Positions 34,117-43,814 of a stretch of DNA of 64,000 bases are shown in pieces. The first letter of the stretch is position 1; each line of letters starts with the position of its first letter. The position numbers were made by a program, and so were the translations under genes. This DNA comes from Nematopogon swammerdamellus. Lineage: Eukaryota > Arthropoda > Insecta > Lepidoptera > Adelidae. The notes under the pieces are model-generated. The model did no database searches, was not told the origin of the DNA, and saw only the letters and a list, made by a program, of their open reading frames with translations. The DNA lies in NCBI GenBank assembly GCA_946902875.1, contig OX336344.1:23333791-23397790 (forward strand). The letters run 5' to 3'.

Positions 34117-34899
34117 ATGAAAGAGTTTAAATCAAATCTGAACCTTTTTGTTTTCTTAAAAAACGAGCAAGGCTTCTCCGACCCAAACATACTATTTGAC
34201 AAGTTTTTCGTTCATATATCTGATGAAAACCGTGATCAATTCAAGTGTTTTTGTAAAACCTACTTGTCTAATATGTATAAAAAGTGGAAAAGTACAAATT
34301 ATTCGTTCAGTTTCTTCAAATGCAAATTTGAAACATGGTTGACGTCAGACATAAAGTGGCCCGAATATGTTCAAAACATACCTCAAGAACCAAGACATGA
34401 GGAAGCGGAACCATTCGTGCCGCAATCACCAGCGAAACAGCATTCAGAAGCTTCAACATCTCCTAAACCAGAGTTCAGTCCTCGAAAACAATTCCACGAA
34501 CTTCACTACCAGCAAAAAAGGCGCAGAACCGCACATCTGTGTACGGAAAATGACTTCGACGAGCTCGCATTCGCTGCGGTGAGTAAAGGTATTAATACGG
34601 AAAGAAATGACGTTGCTGAGGGGCTTAAGTTTCTTCTGGAAAATTCAGATGAGGTTGGTAGAATAAAGGAATACATTCAAGTTAAAAAAAAACACAATAC
34701 TCGCCGGAGAAAGCCCTCAGCCTCTTCAGTTCCCAGCAACTCTCCAAATCGCAATACTGCGAACTACGGGCAACGGCAATTGAAGCAGGAGTTGAACTGT
34801 ATCCCTTATAGTATCAGCTTCAAAAAAAGGTCGAGTGTTACCGTCCGAAAGAAAGTGTCAAGATCAAGTGGAAGCACGTGTTTTTGCAGCATACAATAA
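34117..34899 (+). CDS. 260-aa protein of the 3.9-kb element, unrecognised
   Basis: The start codon lies 48 bases inside the unique centre, and the TAA stop falls on the first bases of the right TIR. The frame therefore spans nearly all single-copy DNA of the element. Residues 1-90 are aromatic- and lysine-rich with three cysteines (FKCFCKTYL and FKCKFETWL) and several predicted helices. Residues 90-130 are proline/serine/glutamate-rich, linker-like. Residues 130-195 contain RKQFHELHYQQKRRRTAHL, followed by an acidic helical part (DFDELAFAAVSKG, EGLKFLLEN). The C-terminal ~65 residues are basic and serine-rich (KKKHNTRRRKPSASS), resembling a nuclear-localisation and DNA-binding tail. The KxFxEL...KRRRT pattern reminds me of an arthropod repeat-associated protein region, but I cannot name it. 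No DDE/RNase-H triad, THAP or BED finger was seen. A DNA-binding or accessory protein of a transposon is the best guess; a captured host gene is the alternative. Confidence 0.6.
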   Translation: MKEFKSNLNLFVFLKNEQGFSDPNILFDKFFVHISDENRDQFKCFCKTYLSNMYKKWKSTNYSFSFFKCKFETWLTSDIKWPEYVQNIPQEPRHEEAEPFVPQSPAKQHSEASTSPKPEFSPRKQFHELHYQQKRRRTAHLCTENDFDELAFAAVSKGINTERNDVAEGLKFLLENSDEVGRIKEYIQVKKKHNTRRRKPSASSVPSNSPNRNTANYGQRQLKQELNCIPYSISFKKRSSVTVRKKVSRSSGSTCFCSIQ

Positions 34900-36463
34900 T
34901 GCAGGAAGGAAAGTATTTGAAAACAGCGATAACTCGTGTCGAAAGGAGAGATCCGTCACTTACGCGCGTTGAACAGATAATAAACTGAAATTCGCGACCA
35001 AAGGACACTAATTACCGGTTTTTACAAATATAGTGGGGTTTCACAAACAGGGATGTGGGAATGTTTTCGTCTTACCGAATGATAATTAGTATCTAATGCG
35101 TCGTCATAATGAATGAGCTGCAAAGCCTTGTATGTATGTTCTATTCTAAGACTGTAAATTATATTTAAAGGAAAGAAAACAAAAATCTACAAATTCAGAC
35201 TTAAAAATTTTCTATACCGGCTCGAATTTTATATAAAACAATTTTTTTATAAAATTAATTTTGGTGAATCTTTTATTTATAAGTTCGGTTTATTAATTTG
35301 TTCTGTTTTTATTCAACTTTGTATTTATTTTGGTGAATAATTTTGAATAGAAAATTTTTTAACATCTTGAGAAAGTGCAACTGTTCACCATTTTTTTTTT
35401 GTATAGCCTCTTTTCCGTCACGTTCAACATCACGTTACTGTTAAGACTTTGTTAGTTCTTAACAGTTTCGAATAATGTACTATAATGTTTTCAGTTTTAT
35501 TAAATAAAAATATTGCTATTTTTTACACTGTTAATCGGAATGGTGTGTACATATCTGATATAGAATTATATGCCTCACATATTTGCATACCTGCTTAATA
35601 ATTGTACAATCATAATGTAACCAAAAATTACTGTTAAAGAAAAAAGGTAAAAAATGCTATACTTTGACCTGTTGATACTTGGAAGGCTGCACCTTTCTAA
35701 CATTTTTTTTACTGAGTGTGTTTATTTTTATGTTGTGCTACACAACCTTGCTAATAAGAGTTTGACACATCTTTGTAGTCCGGCAAAATAAATATATTGT
35801 TCTCCGTCCCATACATTGCAAATTTTAAAATAAAAAAAATATATATATATACTTTATATATTTGAACCTAACATGCATACATACTGTCAAGCTACGCGTC
35901 TTCACATATTTGTTTATTTAATGTGTCCTCAAATCAATTATGAATACCAAATAAACATTTAAAACTCTACAAATATTGGAGGGTATTTTCGACCACAGTG
36001 GTGGGAACAATTGTTACATAATGTACAAATTAGTATAAGTTACACACTTGGCAATCACAAAACACAAGAAAATGTAATTAATTGTAAAGTTAAACCATAA
36101 ATAATGTATAAAGAAAATAGACGAAAATTTATAAATTCGGACTTAAATATTTTCTATACCGGGTCGAATTGGGTTACAGTTTTTATGTGGTCTTATTACA
36201 CTCGTGGTCTACTTCATGATGTATTAAAAGATCTGCGACACCTTGAAAGACTTTTGAAAAAATCGACTAAACATTCTCCGTCCCATACAACTGAAAACTT
36301 CAAGTATTTTTAATAAAATATCTACTTGACTGATATCACTACAACTATATATTTGGTATTATCTTATGTAACCCTAAATATAACAAAACCAGTTTTTCAA
36401 AAAAAATCAAGTTTGCGAAAAAAATCTCCTAATACTATGGAGGCCGATTCTCGATCCATAGTG
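34895..36463 (-). repeat. Right TIR of the 3.9-kb element
   Basis: Reverse-complement copy of the left arm with scattered substitutions. The extra ~67 bases at 35268-35335 carry a 12-base direct repeat (ATTTTGGTGAAT), suggesting slippage or a small insertion after the arms formed. Confidence 0.9.
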
Positions 36464-36471
36464 CGCCGCCG

Positions 36472-36900
36472 ATGATGTAAACTATAGGGTTTAGTTAGGA
36501 CGTTGTTGTGGTCGTATAAATGACAAGATGGTCGTAATGAATAGGGTTAAGAAGCCGGCGGCTATGTTGGTCGATGCGAGTGGGTTATGTGGAAAATGTG
36601 AACTTTCACATTTTCCACATAACTACTACCACGAACTACCACGAACCGAAACCCGTTTAATGTTTGTTATTGATAAAGACGAACTATACGGAATTTTGTT
36701 ATTGTTTCCCGAGTTAAGACTTTACAACACTGTTTGCATTTGTGGTATTTATATTATAACACTGTTTTTATTAAAGATTGTGAGAATTGAGAGCAGGGTA
36801 ATCTGCGAAGATATGCAGTTTGCGTCGCAGGTTGACTTAACACTGTAGGCTGGCATGGCGCCTCTCTGAGCGTGTTTCGCGAGGAGTGATATTATTGGCT
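36472..36900. other. Right flank of the element; 40-bp palindrome
   Basis: 36584-36623 is a palindrome with 19-base arms (GTTATGTGGAAAATGTGAA) around CT. It lies inside a chance 106-codon frame. Confidence 0.6.
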
Positions 36901-36904
36901 GTGT

Positions 36905-37010
36905 CTAAGCAGCAGGTAAGGTACTAAGACTCACCTCCTGCATAACTCGGTGACCTCGACATGCAGGACCGCGCCAATCACTTAGTCGCCTTTTCTTAGC
37001 AGTCTGTTGT
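36905..37010 (+). repeat. Repeat family C fragment
   Basis: Contains AGCAGGTAAGG, CTCACCTCCTGCATAACTCG and CACTTAGTCGCCTTTT, the 3' half of family C. Confidence 0.45.
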
Positions 37011-37014
37011 CTTA

Positions 37015-37220
37015 ATCTGGTGGCAAGTCAATGGGGCCACAGCACATGCTCAGACCAGCCAGTATCACCTCCAAGAAAGTTCCATTTCGGAGACTTCCCT
37101 TTGGCTATAATGCGTAATAGAGGACACAGCCGAGGCTGCTATGAGGCCATCTTGGTTCAGTACGGTGGTATAAATTCAGTGGGGCTACATACAACTTGAG
37201 TCCACCACCTAGTAAGCGGC
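37015..37220 (-). mobile_element. SINE family A copy
   Basis: The plus strand reads GGGGCCACAGCACATGCTC, TATCACCTCCAAGAAAG, GCCGAGGCTGCTATGAGGCC and CACCACCTAGTAAGCGGCAA. Confidence 0.75.
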
Positions 37221-37223
37221 AAT

Positions 37224-37492
37224 CAAAGATTTTGGAAGGAGATTACTCGTAGATATGCGAAGGAGGCGTGTCCGCGACACCGCAATATGGGCAGATTTTC
37301 CCATATTAACTATCGATGTGTGCGTGAGCGCGCGTGGATGCAACGCTTTGAATTGGCCAAAAATCGCTGGTGCGAATGTGTACCCGCGTTCGTGAGTGAA
37401 TTGTGATTGTGTGCGATCGGAAACAGGCGACAGCAGCGGTTCCGATACGAGTGGGCGTTCATAGCACATCTTCTCTCCTTCCAAAATCTTTG
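37224..37492. repeat. 269-bp segment bounded by 17-19-bp inverted repeats
   Basis: CAAAGATTTTGGAAGGAG at the left is mirrored at the right (CTCCTTCCAAAATCTTTG). It abuts the end of the SINE at 37015-37220. No matching target duplication was found. It may be a MITE. Confidence 0.5.
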
Positions 37493-39047
37493 GGGGCGAG
37501 GTAGCTCCAAGAGTATACCTTGTTGCATTGCACACCACTCGCCACTTCTCAGTCGATAATATTTGTTCGTAACTAGGTACACTCTGTCCTAATAATTAAG
37601 CATGTAACCTTCGAATGAACAACACCAAAACTCGGGCGTGCTCTCGGCGACGAATTAGAAATCGATACCCATGTGAATGATCGTTTCCAGATCGTAACTT
37701 GAAACTGCGTTTCAACATTCGCGTAGGGTTTCCCAATCTAGAATTGGGCCGCCTGTTAAGCAATTCATCTAACTCTTTATTACTCTTCTTGCGACATCAG
37801 TAACAACAATCCCAGCAAAGTTTCTTAGCTACGACTCTTGTTCTTAAATGAAATCGGAATGGATTTTAAAGAAAACAATATGTGATAAGGCCAAGAGCAG
37901 TGTAGGTGCTATCACAAACATGCTAAATAAAGAATCATGGAAAGAATTGTATAAGTGTATTGTATGTATGTAAGATAAAATTGTACACAATAGATTGTAA
38001 TAAATTGTTGTCAGAACGAATGTTATCGATATTCTTTACGCCTATTTTTCGATATCAAAATACGATATATGATAGCAAGCGATCACAATAATTAAAGCAG
38101 GCATAGGTCACAAACAAAATCCACAGCAAGTTGAGAAAACCGTAGTAGTGGGTATAGACGAGATATTAATAGAGATGACTGAAGTGGTGATCAATCGTAT
38201 TACTTTATCGCCTAAAGGTTGCTCGTGCTGAAGGTTTCTTGTATTACAGCGGTATAAAAATATCCCAAATTTACAATTAAGGTTGATTAGTACAGTTACT
38301 AATAAAAAGAAAAAAATAGAAGTTGATGATTATTAAAAATCTGAATTAAAAAGGGTTATTTTCGGTTCGGTCCCATTATAAGTATACATTTGTGGAGCAA
38401 GGTAAGGCTATATGACCACAGAATACTTAGTACTAGCGGTATGACGCTAGGTTGTGTTTAACACAAAGTCTTGAACAAGGTACAATTCATGGATATGACA
38501 TTTTAGGTATAATATATCCGCACCACATTTGTGATTCTGTTGGAATACCATTAACTTTGCTCGATAGAAGGAAAACTCGAAAATAGGTCTATTTGTTCAA
38601 ATGTTTCGATATTCAGTTCAGTTTCGTTTATTTCAGGATACATTATGATCACGTTATTCTTTGTTGTTTATTGTTTATTTATCATCTCTTGGCGGTACAC
38701 TGTGCTCAGATTTGTCATATTTACATTCAGCCGCCAGTTCGATCATCACAGCGACGAAGAACTGACAAGAAACTTCACTGGAATATATATTTTTTTCAAT
38801 ATGGACTTATGAGTAGTATAGTACTTTACAAAAATGTTTGCCACTACCTAAAAACGCATGTGCTGATTTATGTTGTGTTCAGTGTATGAAATAAATGTTG
38901 ACAGATGCAGCAATTCATGATTCACTGAATGAATTCATGAATTCACCTGCTTGGTGTAATGAGCAGTGGCTGTAATTGTGAGATTAGTCAAATCCGTAGA
39001 AATGCGATTTATATACACCACACGCCGTATCCAGACAATCGGGGGTA
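37493..39047. other. No gene recognised
   Basis: AT-rich. A 98-codon frame at 38593-38889 is hydrophobic and unrecognised. Confidence 0.25.
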
Positions 39048-39335
39048 AGCAGAGTAATCGGTGCTGTGCTGCAAGTATTCTGGTAAATTCAGCACAACAC
39101 CGACCACCATGTGTAGCAAAGTATTCGGACAAGATAACTCAGATCCGGCAGCAAGTAAGGCATGAAGGCCTACATGCTACGTGACTCGGTGGAAACACCG
39201 TGCCAAGGTGAGAGGTGGCTACCCTGTCGCCCTTACGCACAGCATCTTGTCCTTATCCCATAGTCGCATTTTACCACATGCACGGGGAGAGATGCAGTGG
39301 GGCTATTCTTATTAAGTACCGGCCCCACACAGTAC
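39048..39335 (+). repeat. Repeat family C, long copy
   Basis: Same order as 23157-23440: GCAGAGTAATCGGTGCTGTG, CAGCACAACACCGACCACC, AGCAAAGTATTCGGACAAG, GGGGAGAGATGCAGTGG. Confidence 0.75.
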
Positions 39336-39354
39336 ACAAACGATTTAGGTACTT

Positions 39355-39395
39355 GTTCCTTATTCGAGTTTCATGCGAGTGAGGCCGCGGACAAA
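39355..39395 (+). repeat. Repeat family E tail
   Basis: TTCATGCGAGTGAGGCCGCG followed by GACAAAAGCTTTT, the family-E 3' end only. It abuts the A/T tract of the next SINE. Confidence 0.45.
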
Positions 39396-39397
39396 AG

Positions 39398-39690
39398 CTT
39401 TTTTTTTTTTTTATGTTATCCCGTATGGGTGGCTGAGTCAGAGGGGCCAAAGCACATGCTCTGACTAGCCAATATCACCTCCGAGAAGGTAGGTGCCATA
39501 CCGGAGACTTCCCTGGATTGCTGGCTATACTGGACTAGAGGAGAACACAACCGAGGCTGCTATGCGGCCATCTTACATCCAGTACGGTGGTACCAACCCA
39601 GTCGGCTACAATTTGAGCCTACCACCTAGTAAGGGGCAAGGGAAGGGACCTACAGTTTTACACCGGTTCCGAACGGTGAAGCAGCAGGTG
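39398..39690 (-). mobile_element. SINE family A, reference copy with A-tail
   Basis: On the minus strand it runs from GTTCGGAACCGGTG through the central domain (CTGTAGGTCCCTTCCCTTGC, TAGGTGGTAGG, GGGTTGGTACC), then GAGGTGATATTGGCT and CTGACTCAGCCACCCATACG, to a pure A-tail (T run at 39398-39411 on the plus strand). This is the fullest family-A copy in the window. The central domain is shared with family B. Confidence 0.8.
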
Positions 39691-39724
39691 TAGGTATGCA
39701 CGTAAATTTTTTCATCAGAAAAAA

Positions 39725-39815
39725 CTCATTGGTACACGGCGACCGGATTCGAACCTCGGACCTCCCGCATGAGAAGCCGACGCCCAAACCACTCGGCCAC
39801 CCGCCGCTAGTCTCA
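39725..39815 (-). pseudogene. tRNA-like sequence, degenerate
   Basis: The minus strand starts GCGGCGGGTGGCCGAGTGG (A-box-like), later GGTTCGAATCCGG (B box), then GTCGCCGT. The last can pair with the first seven bases as an acceptor stem, with two G-T pairs. The anticodon arm does not fold into a normal 5-bp stem/7-base loop, and T-stem pairing is partial. A T6 run follows. A tRNA pseudogene or tRNA-derived SINE head is more likely than a functional tRNA. Confidence 0.5.
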
Positions 39816-40489
39816 GATATAACGTCTGGATATTCTGGATGTCAAAGAACGTGTGATCCGTCCGTATGTATGTATCGCGCACGTGGTGCAATGATGATCC
39901 ATAATAAAATTGAAAATGTATGAATAAATATAATCTCCGTACAAATTCCCTGCTGATTGACACCGAGTCGTGCACTCTGACCGCGCGGGTCACGTGATCG
40001 CGTCACCTGCGCCGGCGCACGCGGCTCCGACTCCGACCGACACCCCGCACAATGGTGGACATTAGTTCGCTAGCAGATCACAACAACAGCGGGCGGCCAG
40101 CGGCGTCTAATTGCACGACAAGTTGTGTCGAATCTGATGTCATTGCACACAATTTAATGGTAATTTCGTGAAGATTTATATCTTCAATAGACAACATAAT
40201 AAATAGATGACCTAAGAAAGTTACTAACAAAAGAGTGAATCGCTCAGTTCGCCAATTCTAACAGATATGACGAAGCTAATTTCAAGCGAGAAATGGAACA
40301 CAACTTTGGGTAACATTGGAATAGTTTTCATATAATATTAAAAGATCTTAAAAATAGCACAGGATGTTTGTATGCAGATGAGCTGGAAGTAGCCGCGTTC
40401 CTTCTCTATTTTCAGAGCTCCACTGCTGATCGACAGGTCTTCTCTTCATAGGTCATATCTATCTCTACTTCCTATAAAAGGGAACGTGT
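39816..40489. other. No gene recognised
   Basis: Unassigned; a GC-rich segment near 39985-40060. Confidence 0.25.
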
Positions 40490-40860
40490 CTGAGGTAAAC
40501 TCCGGAACCACTGAACAGATTTGGATGCGGTTTGCACCAATGTAAAGAGTAGTTCTTGAGGCTCACTATAGGCTATATACCATACCATCACTGCTCAGCC
40601 TAAATAGCCTTACGGGCTGAGCCGTATCAAATAAAGTATAGTATGAACGAAATTTGTGTCGAATGGTAGTGCCGCATGGAGAAGGGAGATTAGGACGGAG
40701 GGGAGGGGTTGGGAGCGGAGGAGGTGAGAGGGAAGGAGGGGAGGGAGAGAGGGAGAGAATATAAGAGAATCGATTATTTATTATCATATTTGCGTTTAAA
40801 TCTGATTTGCTATTAAACCGACTCTAACGCGAGCGAAGCCGCCGGCAAAAGCTAGTTTTG
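40490..40860 (+). repeat. Repeat family E, long copy, with purine tract
   Basis: Ends CTAACGCGAGCGAAGCCGCC then GGCAAAAGCTAGTTTTG. Near 40675-40760 it carries a G/A-only tract (GGGAGGGAGAGAGGGAGAGA). Confidence 0.55.
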
Positions 40861-40965
40861 TAATAAATAAATATAATGTGGCAAGACTTTTACATGAAAA
40901 TTAGAACTGTAAACATATATGATTCAACATGATAACATACATAAATCGCTGAGCAGACGGATGTA

Positions 40966-41906
40966 CATTCTGTCAAATAAGTACCGGGAATTGATAATTT
41001 ACTTCTAATTCCAAATTCAATTCAAACAATTATTTTTGTCGTTAAGTTGGCACAACTGTTTTTTATATTGGCGCGGAGTTTGAGCACCCTCTGTCATTTA
41101 CTTTGTTTACAGTGCTCGATTTTGTTAGTTCATCTCAAGGTGTTTTGCGATTTCTATAATGGGTAAAAATATCGAACAAAGAGTTTGTCTCAAATTTTGT
41201 ATCGCAAATGGAATTTCGTATTCCGAGTCGCTGAAAATGTTACAGAAAGCTTACAGTGAATCAACTTTATCAAAAACACGTGTACATGAGTGGTACAGTG
41301 CATTCAAAAGCGGTCGAGATGTGGTGGAAGATTTCCCTCGCTCTGGTCGGCCATCAACGTCTTCAACTGAAGTTAATATCGCTAATATGAAAGAAATGGT
41401 GACTGAAAATCCTCATTGAAGTTTGAGAGAGATAGCCGCTCAACTTTCTGTGTCTCACGAATCGATTCGAACCATTTAAACGATCGCATGGGCATGAAAG
41501 ACGTTGCCGCTCGACTAGTCCCGATAGATTTGAATTTTCTTCAAAAACTCAATCGCGTAAGGCCATCAATGGGCACGATTTTTTGGCCAAAAACTCAACA
41601 AATACCATCGAAGAACCACCGTATTCACCGGATATGACTCCGGCCGACTTTTTTCTATTTCTAAAACTCAAATTACCACTTCGAGTCACCCGTTTTCACT
41701 CTATACAAGACATAAAAGAGAATTCGCGGCGAGAACTGAAGTCGATTCCGGAAAATGCGTTTAAAAAATGTTTTGATAATTGGATTATTCGTTGGCGTAA
41801 GTTTATTATTTCGGAAGGGGCCTACTGTGAAGGCGATAGCATAAATTTGGAAGAATAATTAACATTTTGTGGATTATTGATGTTTTCCCGGTACTTGATT
41901 CACCGG
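40966..41906 (+). mobile_element. mariner transposon, internally deleted
   Basis: Inverted ends share AAGTACCGGGAA (left near 40977, right near 41884), with TA at 40964-40965 and 41907-41908. At ~0.94 kb it is about a third shorter than a typical ~1.3-kb mariner, because the middle of the transposase is missing. It is non-autonomous at best. Confidence 0.85.
41159..41861 (+). pseudogene. mariner transposase pseudogene
   Basis: mariner transposases cut and paste DNA at TA sites using a DD34D triad. The first 86 codons (41159-41419) encode the N-terminal helix-turn-helix region (GKNIEQRVCLKFCIANGISY; HEWYSAFKSGRDVVED) and end at a premature TGA. The frame then shifts through SLREIAAQLSVSHESIRT and LNFLQKLNRV. 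A deletion joins this to the C-terminal region (41583-41858: AKNSTNTIEE, YSPDMTPADFFLF, ending INLEE). The deletion removes the segment with the first two catalytic aspartates; the third (in SPDM) remains. Dead copy. Confidence 0.9.
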
Positions 41907-41915
41907 TACGGTGCT

Positions 41916-42655
41916 ACAAGATGATCACGACTGTAATAATGAAGAAAATGGAAACACAAACGTAACGCTTATGTCGCTCTTTCGCCTATTCAACGTCGAA
42001 CCTTTTATTCATCTCCGTGGTTAATGTATGCGAAGTGCAAATTAACTCGCCATTATATCTCACGTTATAACATGATTAATACGTCGCTATTTAAGGCGGT
42101 GACAAACGCCAAATACGCAAAACATGCAAAAAGTGCGACAAAGAAGGTCCAAAACTGACCAATTGACACACATTCAGAAAATTAAAAAAATACCAACCTA
42201 TATTTTGGTTCCTTACCAACAAAGTGCATTGCTGGTTTTTTTAATAATGAGTAAAAGTAAGTAATAAACATAAAATTAAAAATATATAAAAAAAGCATGA
42301 ATTTTTGAAAATCTGAGTATGTGTGTATTATTACAATTTTACAATACCACCGATTCAAAGGTCACAAAGCTCTGAGAAAACTCTATTCAATTTTTTTTAT
42401 TATTTTATCCACGAAAGGAGATAAAAATAAAAAACAAAAAACGCCTACATGAAATTATTGACGTAATTCTTCAGTCGGAAGGGTAAAATTTTTGCCTTCG
42501 TCAATTTAGCAGGCACTTCAATACTAGATACAATTTTAGTTCCGGGCTCGCTTGCTCGCTCCTGCCCTGCTGCGCCCGCGTGTCGGTCGTCATTTCTGTC
42601 TTCTGTGTTTGGATCGAATGGAAAAAAGATAGGTGGTTAGGTATATTTGTACCGT
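41916..42655. other. Unassigned; repeat family F segment
   Basis: 42018-42115 (minus strand) shares TTGGCGTTTGTCAC, CCTTAAA-AGCGA and a GAAG(C/T)GAAATTA-like phrase with 47935-48035 on the plus strand. Nothing else was recognised. Confidence 0.4.
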
Positions 42656-42659
42656 GTGG

Positions 42660-42730
42660 GATGGTAATTTAAAATAATAGCCCCACTGCATCTCTCCCCG
42701 TGCATGTCGTAAAAGGCGACTGAGGGATTT
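42660..42730 (-). repeat. Repeat family C fragment
   Basis: GCCCCACTGCATCTCTCCCC and GTCGTAAAAGGCGACT are the reverse complement of the family-C end. Confidence 0.5.
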
Positions 42731-42732
42731 TT

Positions 42733-43027
42733 TTATGTAAACTGACACAGTTTGCTATATCACCTATAACATCCGTGATGTCAGCCCATAACACCGGGTG
42801 AACTTAGGTGCCATGTCAGTGCTTCCCTTTGGTCGTGCCGGCTACACTAAACTGGACGGAAAATACAAACTATTTCGGGATATGACTCCCTTCTTTTTTT
42901 CCGTCCAGTTCAGTGAAGCCGGTACGACCGAAGAAAAGCACTGACATAGCACCTACTTCACCAGTTGTTACGAGCTGACATCTCGGATGTTGTATTGTAG
43001 GTGATGTTGCCACCGTGTCATTTTCCG
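42733..43027. mobile_element. Two SINE-B 3' halves in inverted, 5'-to-5' arrangement
   Basis: 42733-42865 is a minus-oriented copy (AACTGACACAG...CTACACTAAACTGGACGG). 42900-43027 is a plus-oriented copy (CCGTCCAGTTCAGTGAAGCC...GTGATGTTGCCACCGTGTCA). The spacer is about 35 bases, so the pair can form a hairpin with arms near 130 bp. Confidence 0.8.
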
Positions 43028-43477
43028 TACCAGTATACAGTACGACCGTATCAGTAATATCTCTCTTCTGTGGTATCTATCAGTCAGTATACGCTCCGGT
43101 ACGTAACTTGACGGGGCGTTATATGCATGGCTTTCGTTGGTATAACCACAGAATAACTAATAGGTACTGTGGTATAACCATAGAATACTTATAATACTGG
43201 CGTATAGAAGCGACGCTCCGCCTCGAAGCGAGTTTGCTTCCCCCCGCGCCCCGCAGCCCGCGAGCGCTGTCTGGTCGACTTCTGGCGGACGGCTAGTCAG
43301 GCTGGCACCGACTGTCGAGAGGAGAGCGAGCGCACCTTCGAGAGGGAGTAGTAGCTACTTACACGTACGCGCGCGGTTCTTTCGCACTCACAGCACAGAA
43401 CAACGATCGGGCCGGCCGCGCCCGCGCGCGCGGTGGACTTCAAACCTCCTTGTTCGCACTTACTTAGAGATGCTAGG
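43028..43477. other. Unassigned; GC-rich patch
   Basis: 43200-43440 is GC/CpG-rich (GCGAGTTTGCTTCCCCCCGC; CGCGCGCGCGG). A 61-codon chance frame lies here. A promoter-like island is possible but unproven. Confidence 0.3.
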
Positions 43478-43814
43478 CGCAATTTTGCACAAAAATTTCA
43501 CTTGAAATTTTGCAGTGAAATTTTGCACTTTCTGCAAAATTACTGTGAAATTTTCATTCTTATGTGAAATAATGAAATTTATGTTACACAAATCAGATAT
43601 CAATTTGGTTTCTTATTCTTCTTCTTGAGTCAATTTTAATGTCCTACTACTGAGCGCAAGCCTTTCCCATGAACATGGAAGGGAATTGTTATACATTTCC
43701 ACGTGACAAGCTGGATTGGAAGCGGTGTCCACAACAATTTTATATGTACTGCTGTGCACAGGTTTCCTCACGGTGTTTTCCTTCACCGGAGCGAATCTTA
43801 ATCATATGAACATT

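Larger units (their letters stand above)
32558..36471. mobile_element. 3.9-kb DNA transposon with 1.5-kb TIRs, 8-bp duplication and one ORF
   Basis: CGCCGCCG at 32558-32565 and again at 36464-36471 flanks an element (32566-36463) beginning CACTATGGATCGAGA and ending with its reverse complement. The left TIR spans 32566-34068 (about 1.5 kb) and the right TIR spans 34895-36463, highly similar by eye along their length. The right arm has 66-67 extra bases near 35268-35335, bounded by ATTTTGGTGAAT on each side. The unique centre (34069-34894) is 826 bp and is almost wholly an ORF. CA...TG ends plus an 8-bp GC-rich duplication fit hAT, P or Merlin-like groups; I cannot choose. No transposase catalytic motif was recognised, so it may be non-autonomous with a retained or captured gene. 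Confidence 0.9.

Noticed and set aside
39725..39815. Functional tRNA gene on the minus strand
   Set aside because: Acceptor ends can pair, but the anticodon and T stems are defective; treated as tRNA-derived.
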